NCBI RefSeq assembly: GCF_037038585.1
Contig: NC_092560.1
Location: forward strand, 85,173,549-85,237,548
Direction: 5' to 3'
Source of the DNA: Patagioenas fasciata
Lineage: Eukaryota; Chordata; Aves; Columbiformes; Columbidae
Length of the DNA stretch: 64,000 nt
The translations under genes and the position numbers were made by a program. Shown here piece by piece: positions 22,363-34,200 of this stretch; within the stretch, counting starts at the first letter, position 1; each line of letters opens with the position of its first letter. Under the pieces are notes generated by a model, which saw only the letters and a list, made by a program, of their open reading frames with translations, ran no database searches and had not been told where the DNA came from.

Positions 22363-24626
22363 ATGTTTTATTGTGCATTGAAAGTCTGTAAAACTCGGCT
22401 GTGTCTGCTCCTTCCTTATTGCTTCCCGAGCTGCTCGCTGTCGATGATAACGATGGGCCTGTGCTGCTGCAGGGGCTGCTGCCTTGGTTTTGAGCTCCCA
22501 CAGCGGTTGTGTCCCCACTCTGCCCGTGTCCCCAGCCCCGCCGCATCCCCCTCGCCATGCGCGGACCCCGGGACCCCCAGCCCAGCCCCACGGGTCCCTC
22601 CACACCAGCCTCACCGTTTCCCAACACCTCCCGCAAACCAAACAAGCCGGGGCCCCGTGCTCCCAAGATAAATATTGCAAACGGGATCCAGTTTTAATCT
22701 TTAACCACGGCCCTCACCAGCCAACTGTGCCATCAGCCACACCGGGACAGCCCCGCTGCCCCTCTGCCAAAAAGTCCCAGATCGTCCAACTTGTCTTCTA
22801 AACAGCTGAAATCCTGTCTGGGAGGAAAAGCATCGCGAGGAAGGTTGGTTCTGGCTCTCATGAGCAAGACTCAGTCCCTGGGCAGCAGGCGCCGGGGCCG
22901 ATGTGGTTTCAGTCCCCGGGCTGGAGCTGCCCCGTGCCCTCTGCAGAGAGAAAGGAGTTGTGAGAGCCATTTCAAAACACCGAGAGAAAACACTTGCAAT
23001 GTTTGTTTAAGAGCAGGTGAAAATGATCCGTGCCGCTCCGGCCAGCTGGTGCTGTTTGAAGGGAAAGCTCCCCGGGCCGTGCCCCGTCCTGCGCCAGCGT
23101 GCACGGGGTGACCAACCCGGGGGGCCAGGAGCCCGCGGGGGGCAGGCGGGGGACAGCACATGGGCAGAGCCACCGCCTGTGCCCGCATGTGGGGGGCAGT
23201 GCTCTGTGCGCTGACATTTGTGTGTTCGTGGGTTGATTACCGTGGAGATTTTGACGTCCATTTGGCAAGACACCAGAATTAAGACACTGCCATGTGTAAT
23301 ATAACATAACCAAGCACAGTTTTAAAAATAAAAGGGCCAAGTCAGGCCTCATCTCCTGGATTTTGAAAATATGATTTTGTCAGAAAAAAAGAAATCAATT
23401 TCTTATCTTTCCTCTGTTAACTTAAAGAGAGCATAATGGGTGGCAATGAGGGGTGCAGCCCGGCAGTGCCCCTTCTGCACGCAGCCCCCGCTCAGCTCCC
23501 TGCCCTGGGGACCCTGCACTGTCACCACCCAGCCGGGAACCCCATCTCACCCCAGGACAGCCAAGTGCCACCCAACAGAGGAAAAGGGGGCTGAGTGCCT
23601 GCAGAGACAGCTGGAAGCAGCTGGCTCTTGGAAAGAAAGGGAGATCCATATGCAATCAAGTAAAACAGTGCAGTTTGATTTTTGTTCAAAAGTTGTACTT
23701 CACTTAAGTTATGAAATGTGCTAGAAGATCTTTGCAATCCAATGGAGCTAAAATTCAACGTATGCTTAATCCTAATTTCTAGATATCAGCTCCCGCTCTG
23801 TAAGAGAGTCCCAGTGGTTCCCAGGAGCGGCAGGAGGGGACAGAGTGAAGCACCTGAAGCAGCACGTCCTGCTGCCCGCTCACACCTGTGCGGCTCGGGT
23901 TGGGCCCGGGATGGAGCGCTTGGTCCCCAGGGACACCTTCCAGCCTCGGCTCCTCTGGGCAAAGGGAAAGGGGAAAGGAAACAGAGAGGGGAAGGAGGGA
24001 AGGCTGCTCACACATCCGCAGCGCCCGGCTCCCGTGGGGTCTGCCCACTGCAGCACCTCTGCCTCCAGCGGGCTGCACCGCCTCTCTGCTCCCCAAACCA
24101 GCTCCAACTTTGCCTTCCTTTGGGAAGGACAAAAAGCTTTCACGCATAACTTGCCCTGAACAAAGGCACCTCACGCCAGGGCTTTCTTTTTCTTCTTCCT
24201 TTCTTCTTTTCCACCACAGGCTGACAATGGCAGGGGTAGTTGGACCGGGGGGAGCGTCATTCTGTACCCACTCGGTTAGTGCTGAAAAGCAGCTTAGAAA
24301 ACACCGTGAGCTCCAGAGGCACACGGGGATGGCAGCGTGGAGAGAAACGGAGCGGTAGTCTTTGGGATCCCTGTAGAAATGTGTAGGGAAACTGGATGCT
24401 GTCACACACAGTCTGTCTGTAAAGAGACTTGGGTGCCCTAGTAGCCCATGGTGTCTTACCTTGGAAGAATATAAAATACAGCCATTTTTGGAAAGGACCC
24501 ACCTGCTGCATTTCTTTCTCAGGCCCACGGAATTTCTGCATGTCCCAAAGCAGAGGGACACCCAGCACCTCTCCCTGCCTGTCCCCTTGGCACGTTGCCT
24601 ACCCACCCTGCTTCCCCGCAGTCCCC

Positions 24627-25006
24627 ACCGCCCCTGCACCCCGCTCCCCATAGCCCCTGCACCCACTCCCTACAGCCCCTGCACCCCACTCACTGCTGCC
24701 CCTGCACCCTGCTCCCCGGAGCCCCCACCACCCCTGCACCCCGCTCCCTGCAGCTCCCACTGCCCCTGCACCCCGCTCCCCGGAGCCCCCACCACCCCTG
24801 CACCCCGCTCCCTGCAGCTCCCACTGCCCCTGCACCCCGCTCCCCGGAGCCCCCACCACCCCTGCACCCCGCTCCCTGCAGCTCCCACTGCCCCTGCACC
24901 CCGCTCCCCGGAGCCCCCACCACCCCTGCACCCCGCTCCCTGCAGCTCCCACTGCCCCTGCACCCCGCTCCCCGGAGCCCCCACTGCCCCTGCACCCCGC
25001 TCCCCC
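24627..25006 (+). repeat. Minisatellite, 32-bp half-units in a 64-bp higher-order repeat
   Basis: Two 32-bp half-units share CCCCTGCACCCCGCTCCC. One continues with TGCAGCTCCCACTG, the other with CGGAGCCCCCACCA, and they alternate strictly. The TGCAGCTCCCAC landmark recurs at exactly 64-bp spacing (24749, 24813, 24877, 24941). The left edge is more degenerate. Confidence 0.93.
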
Positions 25007-25972
25007 TTGGCCCTTTCCAGAATTTTTACTCCACGATGTCCAGCCCAGGCTGAACTCTCGCTGATCCTATCAAAAAGGTGACATGTGTGTTCCCCCCCAC
25101 TTTTCCCCATTTCATTACTGGAAAGACACAGTGGGGGGTGGGACCTTTACAAACACAGAGATGGTTATTGGGGCCCGAGATAAGAGTGACATAAACACAA
25201 GTCTCTGCATTACTGATTAAAGCGGAGGTGGGGGGTGGACTCACTGGAGGGAACTGCACTGCTGGGAGCAGCTGCATGGCCCAGCATGGCCCGGTACAGC
25301 GTGGCACATCTGGCACAACCCAGCCCGGAGGGCAGGGGCCAGCGTGGCCAACACGGGTGCCCAGCAGTGGGCTGTGCGGATGGCACGAGGCCTGGCTGGT
25401 GCAGGAGGGCTCCTGCCAGGGAATCCTGTCCCCATGGGTCCCTTTGGGTCCCCCGTGCCAGCCTGCTTGGCTGCCCACCTGCCTGTTGGTGCCCTGCCTG
25501 CTCCCCTCCCTCGCTGCCTGTCCCTGCAGCCCCCGCACAGCCAACACCGCGCCATGTGCCAAGGCCACGGCCGCACTCGAGGCACCTCCGGGACCCCGCA
25601 GGCTGTTCCCCACTGCGACCGCCCCTTCCAGCACACCCCCAGGGCAGGACAGCGGGGGCTCCCCGTGCACAGCAGGGTACCCCGGGGACGAGCGCTCGGA
25701 GCCGTGAGGCGGGCACAGCGCTGAGCCAGGCTGGCTGCCAGCAACGCGCGGGGTCGGCACGGGGATGGCAGCTCCCAGCTCCGGATCGATGGTCCTGCAA
25801 TCGCACGCCAGATGGTTTTGGCAAGGGCAAACAGAGAGTGGTTCTAACCCGCTGGCTGTGTTGATGGCGGTTTGGGCTGCTCGGCCTCCCGCAGCTGAGC
25901 TGTGCAGCGGCTGCCCCTTCCCTGCAGTGCTTGGGGGGCCGGGGAGCCCACCGGTCCACAGAACGGGGAGAG

Positions 25973-25998
25973 ACGTGTGTGTGTGTGTGTGTGTGTGC
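25973..25998 (+). repeat. (GT)n microsatellite, about 13 copies
   Basis: Uninterrupted GT dinucleotides; such loci are commonly polymorphic. Confidence 0.9.
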
Positions 25999-26820
25999 AT
26001 CAGTGAAGAGAATCTCGCAGTTGTGTGGAAGCAGACTGACACGGGGACACATTTATCTTGTGACCATACCAGTTTGGTCACTACTGTATGTTCATGATAC
26101 ATTTTTACTAAGCCGTACTTTATTTAATGCAACTAATAGCACAGATCAACACTGCGCCTTGGTTTAAAACAGCCAACAGGGAGGCAGAGAGCGTGGGTGC
26201 CGTCAGCCGGGAGGCTGCGGGGCCGGGCTGGGGGCTCTGCCCGCACCCCTCACGCCGCTCCGCCGGGTGCGGTGTCCCCGCTGCCGCCTGGGGCCGAGCC
26301 CCGAGCTCCGATCTCCCCGCGGGCGGAGGACGGTGTGGCCGGGCCCCCCGTTCGCCCTCCGGCAGCCGAGCGGGAGAAATGGGTCACGGCTCCTGGCCCC
26401 GTCGCCGCCCCCGCACAAAGGCGACAGCTGCGCCGCCGGCCCCTTGAGCCGCACCGCGGGCAGCCGGGCGGCACCGACACCGGCACCGGCACCTGCCGGG
26501 ACTCGGCGCGGCCCCGGCCGGGGGAACGGGGGAGTGAGCGGCGGTGTGAACGGGAGTATGAGGGCGCTGCGGGGGCTGGAATGCGGCACCTGCGGGGACG
26601 CGAGGAGCGCAAAGGGCTGGGAGGACCGCGGCCGAGCCGCCGCCGCCGCCGCGTTGCCAGTGCCGCGGAGCCCCGGCGCGGCGCTGCGGGATGGGGTGCG
26701 CGAGGGCGCCGTCCGCCCCCGGCCCCGGCTCCCGGCCCCGCCGCCCCGCACCCGCTACAAAGCGCCGCGGCGTCTTTAAGGGCCCGTCCGCGCCGCCCCT
26801 CCCCGCCCGCCGCCGCGCCG

Positions 26821-26827
26821 CCATTGG
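26821..26827 (-). promoter_or_regulatory. ONECUT2: NF-Y/CCAAT box with adjacent GC box
   Basis: CCATTGG reads CCAAT on the minus strand and is followed by GGGCCCGCCCC. It sits about 320 bp before the ONECUT2 start codon, a usual place for a TATA-less core promoter. Confidence 0.5.
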
Positions 26828-26964
26828 CGGGCCCGCCCCGAGCCGGGGCCCGCGCGGCCGCGCCGCCTGTCAGTGGCGCAGGCCCGGCCCCGCGGGCGCG
26901 GCCAGGCGGGGCGCCCTGGACAGCTCCGGCCGCCTGCAGACGGCGGCGGCGGCGGCGAGCGGAG

Positions 26965-26994
26965 GACATGGCGCGGGGCCGGCGCGGGCCCGGC
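26965..26994 (+). promoter_or_regulatory. Upstream ORF 1 in ONECUT2 leader
   Basis: ATG in strong context (GACATGG) opens a 9-codon ORF (MARGRRGPG, stop TGA). Relevant only if transcription starts upstream of 26965, which is likely but unproven. Confidence 0.45.
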
Positions 26995-27083
26995 TGAGCC
27001 GCCGCTGCCCGCTGCTGCCCGCTGCCCGCGGGGCCGGCGGAGCGGGCGGCCCGGGGCGCTGCCCCGGCGCGGCCGCCGCCCCC

Positions 27084-27095
27084 ATGAGTGACTGA
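27084..27095 (+). promoter_or_regulatory. Upstream ORF 2 in ONECUT2 leader (3 codons)
   Basis: ATG AGT GAC TGA, ending 53 nt before the main ATG. An overlapping third uORF (ATG 27118, stop TGA ending 27207, 29 codons, weak context) runs across the main start in another frame. Confidence 0.5.
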
Positions 27096-27148
27096 GGAGC
27101 CGCCGCGGCGGCCGTCGATGCCTCGCCGGGGAGCCGGGTGCCTGCGCC

Positions 27149-28208
27149 ATGAACCCCGAGATGGCGATGGAGCCGCTGGGCAGCCTGCACGGGGCGGCGG
27201 GCCATGAGCCGGAGCTGATGGGCAGCCCCAGCCCCCACCACGGCGGGCGCGGCGCCGGGCCGCTCCGGGTGCCCCCGCCGCACCAGGAGCTGGCCCCCGC
27301 CGCCGCCCGGCCGGCCATGGTGTCCAGCATGGCCTCGCTGCTGGACGGCGCCGCCGAGTACCGGCCCGAGCTCTCCATCCCGCTGCACCACGCCATGAGC
27401 ATGCCCTGCGAGTCCTCGCCGCCCGGCATGGGCATGAGCAGCACCTACACCACCCTGACGCCACTCCAGCCCCTGCCGCCCATCTCCACCGTCTCCGACA
27501 AGTTCCACCACCCGCACGCCCACCCGCACGCCCACCACCACCACCAGCGCCTCTCGGGCAACGTCAGCGGCAGCTTCGCCCTCATGCGGGACGAGCGCGG
27601 GCTGCCCGCCGTCAACAACCTCTACGGGCCCTACAAGGAGATGCCGGGCATGGGGCAGAGCCTCTCGCCGCTGGGCAACGGGCTGGGCCCCCTCCACAAC
27701 GCCCAGCAGGGCCTCCACGGCTACGGGCCGCCCGGCCACGACAAGATGCTGAGCCCCAACTTCGACGCCCACGCTGCCATGCTGGCCCGGGGGGAGCAGC
27801 ACCTGTCCCGGGGGCTGGGGACGCCCCCCGCCATGATGCCCCACCTGAACGGCATGCACCACCCCGCGCACCCGGGCCACCCGCCGCCCCACGGGCCCGC
27901 CCTGCCCGCCGGCCGGGAGCGGCCGCCCTCCTCCTCCTCCGGCTCGCAGGTGAGCAGCTCGGGGCAGCTGGAGGAGATCAACACCAAAGAAGTGGCACAA
28001 AGGATCACGGCGGAGCTGAAGCGCTACAGCATCCCGCAGGCCATCTTCGCCCAGCGGGTGCTGTGTCGCTCTCAGGGGACCCTCTCGGACTTGCTGCGCA
28101 ACCCTAAGCCTTGGAGTAAACTCAAATCTGGCCGGGAGACCTTCCGGAGGATGTGGAAGTGGCTGCAGGAGCCGGAGTTCCAGAGGATGTCGGCCCTGCG
28201 GCTGGCAG
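27149..28208 (+). CDS. ONECUT2: ONECUT2 exon 1 (coding part)
   Basis: 353 codons plus one base. Ends with the complete CUT domain (EINTKEVAQRITAELKRYSI through RMSALRLA). Donor GGCAG|GTAGGT is a good match. The frame stays open past the donor to 29326 only because of GC bias. Confidence 0.96.
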
Positions 28209-31200
28209 GTAGGTGCGGGCCGGCGCCCCGCGGGAGGCTGGCGGGGAGCGGAGCGCGACCCTCCGGGAGCCGAGCGCTGCCCCGGAGGTACCGGCCGCAA
28301 CCGGCCCGGCGCGGGGGCCTGCCCGCTCCGCCTCGGCCGCTCTCAGCTGCCGGGCGCGGGGACGAGGGGCCAAGGGCTCGGCGCCCGCCTGTCCCCCGCC
28401 TCCCCCAGCGCCGGCACCTGCGCAGCCCGGCCCGGAGCCGGCGGGACTCGGGGGGCTCCGGGCTGGCGGAGGAGCGCTCCCTGCCGCGGGTGCCGGCCTG
28501 GAGACCCCCGCGGCCGCTGCCGGGTGGTGGGGCCGGGGCAGCTGTCCCCGGCCGGATGCTGGAGGGCGCCCTGCGCCCCTCTCGCACCGCTCCGCGCCTC
28601 CCGCACCTCTGCGCGCTCTTAGCGAGCATCGCTCGCGCCTCTCCCAACGCCCCTGGCGCCCCGGGAGAGCCTGAGCGCTCCCGGACGGGGGGACCGTGTC
28701 CCCGGAGCTGGCGAGGCGGGCGGAGCGGCTCGGGGGGCGCGGAGCGGCTCGGGGGCGCGCAGCCCCGCGGATCGGCCGCATTGTCCCGCGGAGGGCGCGC
28801 GGGCGCCCCCTGGCGCGGTCGCGGGGCGCCGCAGCCCCCATTGTTCTGCGGGTTCGGGGCGGGGGGGGCAGCGACCCCCGGCAGCGCCCGCCCCGCATTG
28901 AGCGGGGGGAGACCCGGCGAAACCCCTTCCCGTGCCGGGCGGACGCGCACCGGCAGCCGCTCGGCCCTGCTGCGGCTGCCCGGGGGCAGAGCCCCCTGCT
29001 CGGCCCGGTCCCACGGCACCGCGGGGCTCGGGGCAGCGCCTGCTGCGGAACATACGCTGTCATGTGTCCTTCTTGCCCTTCGTGGAAACCGCTCTTCTGG
29101 GGGATATGGATCCGTGGTAAACGGGCGGGCTGTGTCACGGCCAGATACGCGTGGGCAGACGGACAGACCGCGGTGCGGTGTGCCCATGTCCGGCTTGGCT
29201 CTGCTGTGGCAGCGACATGTCCATGAGCGCAGTTTAGAAACCTGGGGATGCTGGTTCTGGCGAGTCCGTAGTTCTTTTATTTCGGTTGATTTTAGCCCGG
29301 GCGGGTTGATCACCGCCCGTTGCTGATTATCAGGGGCAGGTACCGGTGGGCTCTCCCGAAGGCCCACGCTGCTGGCATACCCGGAGAGGGGGACAGGGTG
29401 GCTCTAACAGCCTCTGCAAACTCCTCCCGTCCTTCCCAGCGCCTCCTGGCTGTCCAGTTCTTCTGTATTATCAACCAAATGAAGGTCCCGAGGTTTGTCT
29501 GCAACAGGAGCATCAGAGGAACGGAAAGGTTTTGGTTTTTTCTGTTTTGCTGGAGCACACGGTGGTGTCGCCTTCTCAAACAAACGTGTATCTAGAGGGA
29601 AATCGATGCAGATAATGTTTAGAAGATTAAAAGAGCATTAATGCTGGCAACAGGAGCATAAACGTGTGGACCCAGTTTTCATTGATCTGGAACCTGAGCC
29701 GGCTCATTTCCAGTAATGCTGCTGGTGCTTTTCCTTCCCAGCACCGGTCCTGAGTGAGGGGTTCCCCACGGAGCCCTGCATATAGGGCAGAAAGTCAGAA
29801 GTCACATCTACGCATCTGCTGGGTGACCGCTTCCTGGGTGTGTAAATGCGATTTCTGAATTTCTGCTGTACACATATATATGCATATATAATTCTAGATC
29901 TCCACTTTTCCAGTTCCCTCTGAATGCCTTTGCATCCAGGAGTAAAGTTCGGAGAGACTTCAGTGGCAAAGTGGGCATGGGTTTCCTGTGGAATGGGAGC
30001 TGGAGCGGGAAAGACCTTTGCAAATTACCATTCCCTTTGGGAAATCGATTTTTGTTATTATGATTACCACGTGTGAATATGCAGCCTCATTGCCTCCGTG
30101 CTTCCTGCCTCCTCTTTACTCACCTGCTTAAATCCCTCTGAGCAAGCAAAACAAACTGCAAGTATTTGAGGTTTCTGAAAACACTAGCCTTTTGCCCCAT
30201 GCTCCTCTGTTTTGTTTGGGGGTTGTTTGTTTGTTTGTTTGGGTTTTTAATCAAACGGGATGAAAATGGGCTGTCCTTTTAGGGGAATCCCCCCCTCTCC
30301 CTGTGGGAGCTGTGCCAGCGGGGTGTGCTTATTGTTTCTTAATATTATAGAAGATATATAATTCTATTCTGTTTTCTGTGCTTATTATCTCTTCTTAGGG
30401 TTCTTTAAAAGCCCCCTAAGTGCTGGACGGTGCTCGGCCGTTTCTGTGCGGGCAGGGAGGGAGCTGCGGGCAGAGCTGCGGGCGGCTCCTGGTGTGAACG
30501 AGCAGTTCGGTGCGTGCTTTGGGGGTCCAGGGTAAAACGTCGGGTTTGTCTGGCGTCCGGGTGAAGCCTCGGCCGGCTGCGGCCCCGCTGGGCGGTCCCT
30601 GGGTGTGCGAGCCCCGCTGTCCGGGTGAGTCCCCGTCCGCCGGGCCGGTGCGGGCAGCGGGCAGGTCCAGCTGCGGCTCAGGCCGAGCTCGGAGCCCGCC
30701 CGGGGTTGCTGCAAAGCGCGGGACCTCGGGGCGTTATCAGCGCATCCCCGGCGTGTGAACACGGGAGAAGGCCGCTGAAGGAGCTCCGTGCCGTGTCGCC
30801 CCGCAGGCCAGCGGGCTCGGACGGGTCCGAGGTGCCGGAGCAGGCGGCGGGGCTCTGTGTGCGGCGGTGCCGCTGTCCCGACCAGGGCAGAGCCGAGCGC
30901 TCGCTGTCCTTATCCCGTGGAAGCCGCCGAACCGCCGCAGCCGCGGTGACAGTCGCGCCGCTGTCAGTGAGCGGGACAGGGGAACAGGGGACAGCGCACG
31001 GCCGGGCCAGCCCGTACCCTGCCGGTGCCTTCCCCGGGTTTTGGGCCGACCAGCAGAACGCTCCCACCGCTGTTGGGATTTCCCCGTTGCTGAATCGCGT
31101 TATTGATGACTAACCTTTTTTTTTTTGTACCGAAACACTTATCGATGATTCATTTGTGCGAAGCAGTCGCGCTCACCTCGCCGCGTTTCTGTCCCTTAGA

Positions 31201-34200
31201 TGGAAGCGGGTTTGGGGGTCGGCAGGACCGACCCCGCTGCTCCGTGCCCACGGTTGTGTCCCCGCCGAGCGGGGCCTGGCGGGAGGGGGGGCCTGGCCGA
31301 ACCCCCGTGCCGGAGCCGCGGGAACGGCCGGGAGCGGCGGCACCGTCAGCACCACGGACAGCGGCAGCGGGAGAGCGGGGAGGGCGGGGGGGCGGGCACA
31401 CGAGGACGGGGCCAGCAGGGGGCCAGCAGGGGGGCAGGCCCTGCTGCGGGCTGTCCCCAGCCGGGGGTCCATGGCAGAGGAGCGGGGGGTCCCTGTCCCA
31501 CTGCTGCACTGACCCGGCCGCAGCTGTGTGCAGCTGGACTGTTGTTGTCCGTCTGCCCTCTGCCTCTTTGTGCCGTTCCTAATGTTTCTGTCTCTACATT
31601 TTGAGACTGCTTTGTTGTCTGTAGCTACAGCTGAAAATTGAGGCTTAATAACATCTGTATCAAGTGCGTTATCTATATATAAAACTATTTCTTAGTGTTG
31701 AACTAAATATACAGGTACATTAAGATTCTTTGAAAGGTGCTTAGTGGGTTGAAATATTAGTACTCCCTTCAGATATAGATTAGTGGTTATGTTTGAACAA
31801 GCCATGCGGTAAATTGTGGTGCTGGGTGATAAATTATATTTCTTATGTACCAACTTTCTGAAATAATATCCTGCCCTATCTTTTTGTTCCACATTATTTC
31901 TGAAGATGTTTCTGCCCTGCAGAAATTTGAATACCAGTTTTGTTAAGCAACCAGTTTTTATCAGTTCCTTGATTGGTTGATAAAGATAAACCTGATCACA
32001 TTTGTCATTAAATGCATTTCTATCTTTTTTCTTTTCCCTTCTGCTGTTTTTGAGAAACAATTGGTCTATCAGCCTGTGTTGCTCATTCTGAGCTTTTCCA
32101 ATCTGTCTTTGATGTTTCTTGATTAGAGTTTTTCCAACATCCCTTTTCCTGGTATCTCTGGGCCATCACCACTTGAACTGGAATACCCAAACTCGCATCT
32201 TCCTCTGCATTTGAAAACTGACAGAATTTATTTGTGGTGAGGAATTCATAAAGGAGAGAACATTTTTGCCAAAGGATAGTTTTCCAGTGACTGATGCAGT
32301 TTCTCCCCTCTGTCTTTCTGGAGGCATTCTGGCTCAAACTTTGCACGGCTCTGTTCTGCGTGTGGCCCGGTTGCTCAGCTCGGCGCTCCTCCCCTGTCTT
32401 ACTCAGAGTCCTGTCCTAGACGTTCCTGCAGCCCAGCAGTCGCGGGTGGCTCTTTCATCCCTTCCAATTAGCGGTTCGTGGGAGGTGACGAGCGTCTCAC
32501 CGCTGCCCCACCAGGTGTGCTGGGCATGGAGCAGCCTCCCTGCGCTGCCGTCAGAGGGAACGGGCTCTGCAAGGTGGGAAAGCGGGGCTGAACAGGGCTC
32601 AGGCATCGCTGTCCGGCGCTGCCCCCGTGCAGGAAGCAGCGGTGATGGGGGCTCCTCAGGCTACCTAGGCAATCTCTACCAGGGCTTACAGGTACAAAAA
32701 AATCCTCAATGACTAGCCTTAATCTCCCTTTTTGTCTTTTAAATCCTTTGCTTCTCATCTTATCCCTGCTGGACACAGCAGAAAAAACGACTCCCTTTCT
32801 TCTGATAGCAATCTGTTTGTATTTAAGACTGCTATCTTGTCTCTGGTCTTCTCTAGAAAAAGCCCCGTCATACTTTGAGGATGAATATGCAGAGAAAGCA
32901 TTATGTCCAATGGGACAGGTAATACATCTCTTTTTTCCAAGGTAAAAGGTTTTGTATCCAGCTACATCAATCTTGCAGACTTTTGCATAGAAGGCTCTCT
33001 GATTTATGGAGGATTTTTGTACACAGAGATCATACAAAATAGACTAATCTCAAATGGGTTCGGTGATAAGATCAACAAGACAACTCACTGACGGCAGATA
33101 GAAATGCAATCAAAAAAGAAATGGGAGTGTTTTGGGGTTGTTTGGGGTTTTTGAGCTATAAAATCAAACTACTCCGTTGTGGAAAAAGAAAAGGGACTCA
33201 GACCACGGGTAAATGCTGCACAAAGGAATTATTAGACAAACGATAGAGGCTGGCAGTTTCCCAAAACGCAAATTGTCTCTGGGACCAAAATATCTCTAAG
33301 TAAGCAGGAAACGTATTTATGAGGAGTGGTGATTTTCCAGCAGATCTCATCTTGTCATAATGGGCATTTAGGACTGGGGGCCTGCGCCGAGGCATTAAGC
33401 TTTGGCAAGTAGCGCGCAGCCGAAGGAGACGGAGGAAGAGCACGAGGAAGTCTTCCTCGCAGAGCTGCCCACACACCTTCTTCTCCGTTTCCCGGCCGGG
33501 TGCGTGTGGTGCCCGCACCGGTGAGGACAGCGCGGGGACACGAGCGTCCTTCCTCCAGCTCCTGCTGCTCGGGACGGGCGTCAGAGCCTCGCACGCATGG
33601 GGTAGAAGCTCCCAAAGCTTCTCCCCTGCCTTTCTGGAACCTTTTGTGCCAATTTTCTCCTCAGTCATGCCCGGACCCTGCCAAGAGGCAGCGTTTCGTG
33701 TCCCCTGCCTGTGTGCCTCAGCAGAGGTGTCCGGCAGGGCACAGCCGCGCAGCCCTGGCGCTGGAGCCGGATAAGTCACCAGGGCTTTGCTCCCGTCCTC
33801 CCCTGTTCTTCAGAGTTCCACCCCATCAGCAACAGCCATTAACAGGAAATAATTGTTTCCTGCGTTCTCCCGAGAGTCAGAACTTCTGAAAACGCGCTGG
33901 CTCTGGGGGCGCACGGCAAGGACGCTGTGGGTCCGCGCTGTCCTGCAGCAGGACCTGTGGGACCCGCTCCCGGCTCTGGGTGTCAGCGTGGGGGTGTCAG
34001 TGCAACACAGCCGCGGGGGAGCCGCTGGGTGCCGTCAGCAGGAAACAAGGCGAGATATTTCACGTTCTAATCCTCTCTGACATCTCAGACTCCTGTTCAG
34101 TGCTCGCTCACCTACCCCAGCTTTAAATCCCCGTCCTCTCTGCCCTGTGTGCCCGGGGAGGTCCCGGCTGTGCCAGGGGACGTGCTGGCGCATCGCTTGC

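Larger units (their letters stand above)
18737..22385 (+). other. ST8SIA3: Probable ST8SIA3 3' UTR
   Basis: AT-rich sequence after the stop continues with two GC-rich interruptions (about 19450-19660 and 20090-20700) up to several polyadenylation signals. The strongest candidate end is AATAAA at 22357-22362, followed by T- and GT-rich sequence (22363-22420). Earlier signals are at 21902 and 21955. The exact transcript end is inferred. Confidence 0.55.
22390..26200. other. Intergenic ST8SIA3-ONECUT2, no gene
   Basis: Mixed composition with no coding exon that I can support. It holds one 64-bp minisatellite (24627-25006) and a GT microsatellite (25973-25998). Other ORFs here are short or repeat-derived. 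Confidence 0.5.
26200..28900 (+). promoter_or_regulatory. ONECUT2: CpG island with ONECUT2 promoter and exon 1
   Basis: A ~2.7-kb stretch of extreme GC and CpG density covers the 5' UTR, exon 1 and the start of the intron. An NF-Y-type CCATTGG at 26821-26827 next to GC boxes (GGCCCGCCCC) marks the likely core promoter. No TATA box is seen. Confidence 0.75.

Noticed and set aside
27149-29326. 725-codon continuous ORF starting at the ONECUT2 ATG
   Set aside because: It reads through the true donor at 28208; beyond it the sequence is GC-rich intron with no conserved protein.
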